From Sipunculus nudus (taxonomy: Eukaryota > Annelida > Sipuncula > Golfingiida > Sipunculidae): DNA of 64,000 bases. A program made the translations under genes and the position numbers. The stretch spans positions 70,528,624 to 70,592,623 of the forward strand of contig CM049308.1 in the NCBI GenBank assembly GCA_026874595.1, given 5' to 3'. Under the pieces are notes generated by a model. That model saw nothing but the letters and a program-made list of their open reading frames with translations. It was not told the DNA's origin and did not search any database. Positions 56,988-64,000 of the stretch are shown in pieces. Position 1 is the first letter of the stretch, and each line of letters opens with the position of its first letter.

Positions 56988-58755
56988 TCTTGTTTAATAC
57001 ACATGTTGATATGATAACCTGATTTTTTCTGTGACATGCTTTCAAGGTGCCATAAATTGCATGTAATCCTCATTTGTACATTATCTTATATTTCCGTGTG
57101 TTTTTAACCTTAGATGTTATCCTAAGGCAGGTTAATTAACTGATTAGTTCAAATATTTCATAGAATTTTCTCTGCTTAAACCAGTCTGGTGGGAAATTCA
57201 GGAAACCTAGGAACAGAAAGTTGAAAAAAAATACAATGTCTGCACCTGAAATGTAAGGAAGAAAATTACATTTTTACTTATCAGATAATCTATATAACCA
57301 TATGATTGCAGAGTTAATAATCTTTTTGAAAAAAGTGATTTGTAGTTCACATATTTGTAGATCCATTAATGAAGAGTTAGTATTTCACGCTGTTGAGTAT
57401 TAGATTCCATCACTACACAGCTTGCAGCAAGAATGTCTTTAAAAACTACATAAAAACAATTAATAAGGAAGTTGTATATTTAGGTTATCTATTTGGTATG
57501 CTTGAAATGTATCGATGTAATATCAAATCTGAATCTTTCGTAATATTTCAGTTAACTCAAAGTGCAAGATGAGTTGTAAGTTGGGTATACTTATATCAGT
57601 TTCATTGAAGAACAGTAAATGAATATTAAAGTTATTTGAGTGTATGTTGCCAGAGGATAAAACTCCACAACATGATCATGACTTTAACCAGACATCATGT
57701 GCTGCCACCTCTTGGTGATGGTATGCACTAAATGATGGCAGATCCAGGCGCATTTTACAGTCTGGATGATATTCAGTACATATGTGATGTAACAATTAAA
57801 TATCCAAGAAATATCTGTTGGACTGTTGGGCTATATAAAAACTTCAACCCAAATGGCACTTTATGTAGTTTGATTGTTAATGTAGATCTGACTGTTGCTT
57901 ATTCTTGTTTATTGGGGCCTATGTTGTTAATTTGTCTGGTTTTCTACAAATTTAGGCACATTTATTATTTAAGTGTTCATTTTCTCCACACACAAAAATA
58001 TGTTACTTCCTACTTCTCCACATAAATTTTAACTCAACTCCCAATGGCAAGTTTTTGTCAGTGTTGCATATTTCATTTAGTTGATTAACCTTTTCTATAG
58101 CAAATCCATCTGAATAGTATGTTCAGACGTCATTTATATATTTGATATTAAGCACTGACTGTGCTTAAGATGAAAATATTACCAGAGAAGGATATGGCAG
58201 TAATACAGTATATATTTGTATGTTAATCTCTGTTAATGAGATAACTTTAAACTAACAGGTATCAGTATTTTTAAACTTTCAAGTATTTATATTGAATCAG
58301 GTTCATTTGCATTTAATAAACTGGTTGAATTGAATCAGTAAATGTTTACCAGTATCAACCTCAAATTCCAACATGTCCTTGAAATTTTACCTTGTAAATT
58401 TGTGCATAGAATTTAACACACATATTCTCGACAGGCCAGTGACCTTTCATGTAAAATGTTTGTTGTTAAAAAAATTACATTTTTAATTTATCCTGCATTA
58501 TTTCCAACAATCATTTCAATCAAGAATGCATTTTATGCATGAGCACAATCACCTGTTGTAATGTACATAAGCTCCTTGGATTGTACACAATATGTATGTT
58601 TTATTATAGTGTAAGATTCCTTGCACATTTATATTCATGACACTGTGATATATTACAATTTCTATTTTTCATAGATAGTTATTGTCGATGGCAGACTATT
58701 GCTTCTGACATTGTATACATGTTGATTAAATTTTCATATTAAAACTTTTGTCTTT
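56988..58755 (+). other. 3' untranslated region and poly(A) signals of the ankyrin gene
   Basis: AT-rich sequence after the stop codon. Candidate signals are ATTAAA at 57625-57630, AATAAA at 58315-58320, and ATTAAA at 58725-58730 and 58738-58743. The last is followed by a T/GT-rich stretch (TTTTGTCTTTGTCTTTC) typical of a downstream element, which makes about 58755 a reasonable transcript end. A 97-codon frame at 57732 shows no domain and is treated as chance. Confidence 0.5.
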
Positions 58756-59882
58756 GTCTTTCTTTTGTGGCCTTCCCTTGGGCCACACCTAAACATGGTT
58801 AATGAACCCCTTGACCAAAAAGGGGGGAAAAGCAGGCACTTTTTGTATCAATTAACTCGCCAGTCAAGTCAAAATAAGGAAAATTTCACCATCAAATAGA
58901 CAATCCAATTCCAACTATATCCTGAACTATTAATGGAAACTGCATTCTTAATACATTTAATGATTTTGAAGGTATTGAGGTAAGAGCAGCTAGCAGTTAA
59001 CATCAGTGAGACCGTGGAATTTTATCTCTGTAATAAAGGAAGTGCGAATCCATGGAACAATTATTAATTGTATTTTATTTTAATATTTTTTCTATGGCTA
59101 ATCAGATTTACCACATCTATTAATTAACAATTATCTTAGAAATCATGAAAAATTCAAAATTGAGGCTGATATTAGTTTCCACAAGCCATATGTCTCGCAT
59201 TCAGCATAGTATGAATATTGGGATGTTATATAGGGCCTGAAGTTTCCGGTTTTTCACAGGCCCGTAAGGAAACCTACAAGCCTATTCTTTTTTTTTGGCC
59301 TAGTATGTTTGCAGTAGGTAATAGAAAGCTGTAATCTGGTTGATGAAATAAAAGAAATTTCAGGTGAATCGAAACTTGGGTCAGTATCTGTCTGCTTATT
59401 GAAATAAATAATATATAAATTAGACCAATTTGGTCATTTCACCATAGAACACTCACTTTCTGGGTTTCGCTTAACGCATTAAATGTGCTTACATGCAAAT
59501 GAGGTGCTTATGTAAATGATGCGAAATCGTACGCTCCTCCAGTGGCCTTGTAACGTAAGGATATGCAAATATATTGGAATTCACGCGGCCGCAAGTATCA
59601 GTTAGGCCTGTCCATTGCGTTTTCTCTTGCATAATTTAGAGGTAAATATAATGAATAACGGCCTTACAGGTCCATAGTCAAGCCCCACACTATGAACTGT
59701 TCATGGTGTCAGAAAATTGAATGACAAATAGAATTCTTGAAAAGCAAAGTTGGAATGGCGGTATTGAATTGAAAAATGGTCAAATGCAAATGGTCAGGAG
59801 TTGCAGCTTCGCGTTCTTTCTAACTAGCACAACCACTGATACAAGGATGTCTAACTCGGTGTGCGTTATCTGTAAAGGATAA
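58756..59882. other. Downstream intergenic sequence
   Basis: No gene is visible. A short C/G-rich block around 59520-59600 and a GGCC-bearing inverted phrase near 59236-59300 (AGGGCCTGAAGTTTCC / GGAAACCTACAAGCCTA) may be the remnant of a small element. Confidence 0.45.
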
Positions 59883-60156
59883 GGCAAAAATAAAATAAAA
59901 GGTATGATTCTCAGGCACCGCCCGCGTCAATTTTAACCCCCGCATACAAATAAAATATTTTGATTTTCATCTTTCAAGAAGATAAAATAATACAACTTTG
60001 ATAAGATTTCCTTTGGTATGTGTTGCTTTTACATTTTTTTTCCTGATCATATGACATTTTTATCGAAACATACAAAAAAGGTCAAAAATAAAATATCGCC
60101 CGCCCACACTGATTTCTGAAAAATGCCAGAGAACCATTACTTTTTTGTGTTTGGCC
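59883..60156 (+). mobile_element. PIF/Harbinger-like MITE, copy 3 (274 bp)
   Basis: The left end GGCAAAAATAAAATAAAAGG then TATGATTCTCAGGCACCG and the right end TGCCAGAGAACCATTACTTT then TTTGGCC, with TAA on both sides (59880-59882, 60157-60159). It is collinear with the copy at 39406 (GTCAATTTTAACCCC, TCTTTCAAGAAGATAAAATA, CTGATCATATGACATTTTTA). It has a short internal deletion before TTTTCCTGATC. Confidence 0.8.
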
Positions 60157-61500
60157 TAAACGGTTCCTCCATACTCTCCGCAGAGAGCTTAGATGACATC
60201 AAAACTCTCTGCTCTCCGTCTCGACCAAATCCACCAGGAGCATCTGCAGTGAACGTGAAATAATCTTGCTTGTCTATTTGCTACCTTAACATATATAGAC
60301 CCTTCGAAATTTATCTGCTTTAAATTTTTCTTGTTACTGTTATCTCTCTCATTTCCGAAACTCTGAGATTCAATTTGTTTGACAATCGCCATGCACAAAA
60401 TCAGACAAATTAATTGGGTCTTGGCGCGGCGATTTTCTGCTGTTGATAAGGTTCCAGACAGCTTATCATCCACCAATGTCATCTACGGGATGTGACAAAG
60501 ACATATTATATCATTGATATATTTCTAACGCTTTGATTTTATGGCTGCAAGAATAAAAAGGTACTTGAACTGGAGGAAGGGCCATCAGAAGAGACACGAG
60601 CACGCACGTCTTAATATTTTGTGCGCACTAATTACTATAAGTGGTCCACGCGGAATAATCAAGTTTCAGCTATGGCCGCTAGCCACAGGTGTGTGTGTGG
60701 GGGGGGGGGGGTTGGTAAAAAAGGAAGTAAATTATAGCAATAAAACACGAGACCCATATGTTTTGGTGTTCAAGCAGGGTTTCATATTGCTTAAATAAAA
60801 CCATCGTGTATATATAGCGTCCTATCTACACGTATGAATAGTCATTTATATTTTATAACCTTGTTTGCACATTGAGAATATTATACATGCCTGTATCATC
60901 GAAAAGATTGATATTATATATAAACGATAACACATATTTGATGTTATACAAGTAAATCAATTATAAATGACAACAGCTCATTTGCATATTATATATTTGA
61001 CATAATGAATAATTATAAGATCGATGTTTTGTTTAACGTCAAACTGTTTGATTGTCTGAGCATATTAAAAAAATCATATAATTACGGATATATATACTGA
61101 AGTTGTTACTTTATGGTTTGATCGCGAAATGAAATACTTACGAATTACTGCAAAACTGAAAATGGCGACAATTTAACCACGCAAAAATGAAACTAACCAC
61201 AGTATTTTATATAAAAGAAGGGACCAGTAGGTCTCCGTGCTCAGCTGAAATTTATTATGAGAATATCTGTATAAAATCCTAGCATATGGAAATGTGGCAT
61301 ACTTTTATTTATTTATTTATTTTTTGTAAATCACTATTTCAATGAGCTTTATAGTTACAGCAAATGTTACACTTAATTAAAGAAAAAAGGATAATTAATT
61401 ACAATTTCTCAAATCGTCAGACATCTAGAAGCTTAGCCTGCATTTATTTTCTTTAAGAGTTTTCTTGATAGTCTTGCATGCTTTATTAGTGCACCAACAT
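60157..61500. other. Intergenic sequence; unexplained minus-strand open frame
   Basis: A 97-codon minus-strand frame at 60189-60482 starts at an ATG and has a less AT-rich, CpG-containing composition. It includes a short hydrophobic stretch (LICLILCMAIV). I do not recognise it, and it could be a first exon, a transposon remnant or chance. A poly-G tract lies at about 60700-60710. The rest is AT-rich. Confidence 0.35.
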
Positions 61501-63899
61501 TATACCTAACAAAGTGTGCCCCCCCCCCCCCCCACCTTCTATAAAACCCTAGATGACCACTGTGGATACATTATTAGATAGCGCTTTTATCATTCTAGCA
61601 ATCTTCTAGACTTTAAGTTATACAAAAAAGATCCCAAACGTTTATCAACAGCCTGGGGTGTTATGAATTAAACATAAAAAGGTTTAATATATCTGGAAAA
61701 AACATGAACTGAACACTAAGTTATAACATTTACCTTGTTTACGGACCTGTCTATTGGGGGGGGGGGGGGGGGGTTAGAAGTCTTCGTTTTAGGCTGACTT
61801 GGAGAGAGCGCCAACCAAGCCTACTCAGTCAAGTGGGTTACACTCAGTGCAACCACCTGATCGGCTTGGCCTAATATGAAATATACATTAAAATATGACA
61901 AGGTCATATATCCTCATGTGTATGGTTGGAGCATTAAATTAACAGATCTTTAACATGCAAGCTTATTTGAATAACTAAAAACATGCTGTGCCATATACTC
62001 TACATGATGATGAGTGATCAGGCAATAAAAGTTTCAAAGTGAAAATATACCTATTCCTAAATTCCTGAGATATTGGAGATATACATGACATTATTCATGC
62101 AACCACATGAAAAAAAATATTAAATACAGAAAAGGTAGAATTTGAAAAAATGATTAAATTCAGATCACACTTTTTTAACACTTATTTTGGCTTGCAGAAA
62201 ATAGTTCAATACAGGTAGCGCCACCTGCAGCTGCAGCTGAAAATCAGTTGAGATATCAGTTGTCAAATTCTTGTGCAATATGATTCTTATGGTTGCAGAT
62301 ATCCTTAAGAAATTTGTATTAAGAAAAAATTACATCATACATGTAAACACATCAGACTTTCATTGTAATGGCTAAATCTGAAGTAGCCTCATTTTCAAAA
62401 CAAATTGACACATTTCATACTTATTTAATTCCTCTTCATTTCTGCAGCTCAAAATCACCTGGCAGTCACATTATCAATATTTCTGTGACCGTCGATTAAG
62501 ATGCCCTGTTGAAAAAAGGCTGATTTCATACTCATTTTAATCCTTATTCTCTAAGGAATGATTCACTATGATTTGAGAGCCAAAATATTAATAATAAGGA
62601 AAGACCATAGTTGCCCGCAAAAAAAAAATCGATGCAGGTGGGGCCTCTTGTAGCTCAAAATCACACAGTAGTTATATAACCAATATTCCTGTGTAATATG
62701 GTGCTGCAGGGTGCACCCTTCATTCGTTATTTGGTAACATACAATGCATAATATATCGAAATATCAAAATGTCATATTTGCAAATGACCGGATTTGAAGT
62801 TCCGTTAAGACGCCATGCATTTGAAAACAATTTGACTTCAATCATGCTCGTTTTATTCCTCTTCCTCTAGGATATTGCCGACTATGATATGGAAGCAAAT
62901 ATATTAATTCTTAATGACTTATCTCGGGAAATGCACATTTCAGTCTCCAAAAAGTGAGTGAACATATAGGTGGCAAAATCAAAATCTATTTTTTTTGGGG
63001 GGGGGGGGGGGGGGGCATATTCATCACATGGTCAATAATTGTGGCATCAGGCGTTTGACGGCGGACTGTAGACGCCGCGCGATCTCATAAGTTCACAGAG
63101 TGAACTAAATAATCAAAATTCTGATCTAATTTCTACTATAACATTGATCTAAATTAAATATAGTTATATTCTTGGATTGACTCTCTAGCTTCAACAAGTA
63201 ACACGTTCAGCGAGTAAATATCTTTCCCGCTCTTCTGGCTAAGTCGATTATGTTCTGGTACATCTCTTCATTGTATTTAAGCAACAATGACCGAATTCAT
63301 AACATATACATATAGAAACTATATAGAGACATCTTTAAATTAAATATAAAACCATGGCCTACTGGCCTGTGCAATGAGATGTTCATTAGGTTTTATGCTT
63401 CCCTGATAACATGCTTGACCATTATTTAAAAAGTCTTTATTTGATAAAGTGATAAGGTGGAATATCTCATAACGTGACAGCCCTCCAAATATGTGGCATC
63501 AGAGATGCCCAAGTATCCCATGACACACTGATGGACAAACTAAAGATTAGTGTAGGTGGTGTCATCATCTGTTTACATGCACAATTTCAGATATTTACGT
63601 CAATCCACTCCTGAGACAAATCCAGAAATGTTTTTTTTTTTACCACAGGCGCTTGAATTGCTATAAGTGTACAGATTTCGGTTAATTCTTTTTACTTGAC
63701 TGGGTCATTTACTTATAATTATTACTTATCTGACATTTTCCTAGCGTTTTTCGTACTATATGGCCCTTCTTTACATTATTTACTTAATATTTGAGATAGA
63801 CAGGCAAGAAGCTCTCGTTGTTAGGCCCGACAGCCATGTCACATCAGGTTGAATCTGAAGTACATGCGTGACTGGCTGAACCATATATATTGTTATGTC
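61501..63899. repeat. Intergenic region with poly-C/poly-G tracts and diverged modular repeat
   Basis: Homopolymer tracts: poly-C at about 61519-61533, poly-G at about 61756-61773 and at about 62997-63015. From 62200 to 62900 a module recurs about every 215-240 bp, with a GCAGCT(G)AAAATCA/GCTCAAAATCAC phrase at about 62237, 62447 and 62654, followed by a TATTCCTGTGTAATATG-like phrase. GGTAGCGCCACC sits at 62214-62225 and a diverged GGTGGTGTCATC at 63555-63566. This is another decayed family of the palindrome-bearing type. No gene. Confidence 0.5.
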
Positions 63900-64000
63900 A
63901 GCGGTCTCACCATCTGAAGATTCAAGTAGTAGACATATCAACCAATCAGAAAGCGCGTCGTCGGTTGCTATGCCATGGCTGTCGGACCTAACCGCGGGGG
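63900..64000. promoter_or_regulatory. CpG-rich, CCAAT-bearing window end (possible promoter)
   Basis: CCAATCAG at 63942-63949 is followed by CpG-rich sequence (AAAGCGCGTCGTCGG, ACCGCGG), in contrast to the AT-rich intergenic DNA before it. GGTTGCTATGCCATGG at 63963-63978 has an RFX X-box-like half-site. It may belong to a gene that begins beyond the window. Only 100 bases are visible. Confidence 0.25.

Larger units (their letters stand above)
1558..58755 (+). other. Gene model: multi-exon ankyrin-repeat protein (eleven coding exons visible)
   Basis: Joined coding segments are 1558-1813, 6604-6840, 7676-7750, 9055-9250, 9763-9896, 16702-16871, 39848-41819, 46846-46895, 49937-50294, 50734-50916 and 56815-56987. 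Together they make 3804 nt, divisible by three, with no internal stop, giving 1267 residues. Every junction is GT-AG and the phases agree. About eleven ankyrin repeats occupy roughly residues 1-390. A long acidic then Ser/Thr-rich disordered stretch follows, then a basic segment near residues 930-1020 and a basic Ser/Gln-rich tail. Ankyrin repeats bind other proteins, so a scaffold role is inferred; no catalytic domain, signal peptide or membrane segment is visible. The N-terminus is incomplete, because the first visible codon is not a start and follows a splice acceptor. I do not recognise the specific family; low-complexity tails of this type do not identify it. Confidence 0.85.

Noticed and set aside
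57732-58025. 97-codon frame in the 3'UTR
   Set aside because: Located downstream of the stop codon in AT-rich sequence without splice sites or recognisable motif; best explained by chance.

Overview
This window comes from an AT-rich, intron-rich metazoan nuclear genome. Real coding sequence is sparse: eleven exons, about 3.8 kb, spread over 55 kb. The exons have GT-AG junctions and matching phases. The rest is long introns packed with short non-autonomous transposons, tRNA-derived SINEs and modular tandem repeats. The repeat style (arrays of TCTG/TCCG near conserved ends, a GACCCATGGGTC terminal palindrome, modules carrying GGTGGCGCCACC) is what I associate with marine lophotrochozoans, most likely a bivalve or other mollusc. 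That taxonomic guess is inference only.

One protein-coding gene dominates, on the + strand. Its first visible coding exon is at 1558 and its stop codon is at 56987. The joined exons give 1267 residues, open at the N-terminus. About eleven ankyrin repeats come first (exons at 1558, 6604, 7676, 9055, 9763, 16702 and the start of 39848). A very large exon (39848-41819) then encodes an acidic, then Ser/Thr-rich, low-complexity region and a basic conserved-looking segment. Four small exons (46846, 49937, 50734, 56815) encode a basic Ser/Gln-rich tail. The gene is probably a cytoplasmic or cytoskeletal/ciliary scaffold, but I do not recognise the family and give no symbol. A 3'UTR with ATTAAA/AATAAA signals follows to about 58.76 kb. 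The 5' end is either upstream of the window or in the CCAAT/GC-box-bearing segment at 400-900.

Layout: 1-1.1 kb promoter-like sequence; 1.1-1.5 kb a TCTG-type element ending just before the first exon; 1.6-16.9 kb the ankyrin exons with several transposons between them; 16.9-39.8 kb one 23 kb intron holding a duplicated 5S-rRNA-like unit, a Helitron2/HINE-like element nested in a Harbinger-like MITE, a SINE and modular repeats; 39.8-57 kb the C-terminal exons and more repeats; 58.8-64 kb intergenic sequence with a fourth Harbinger-like MITE copy, poly-G/C tracts and a CpG-rich, CCAAT-bearing last 70 bases that may be another promoter.

I see no prokaryotic operons, CRISPR array, functional tRNA or complete autonomous transposon. 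The most unusual items are: a 126-bp 5S-rRNA-like sequence, present twice, with its own closing 9-bp stem; an exon trapped between inverted MITE copies (a circular-RNA or exon-skipping candidate); and a 12-bp palindrome shared by several otherwise unrelated repeat families.
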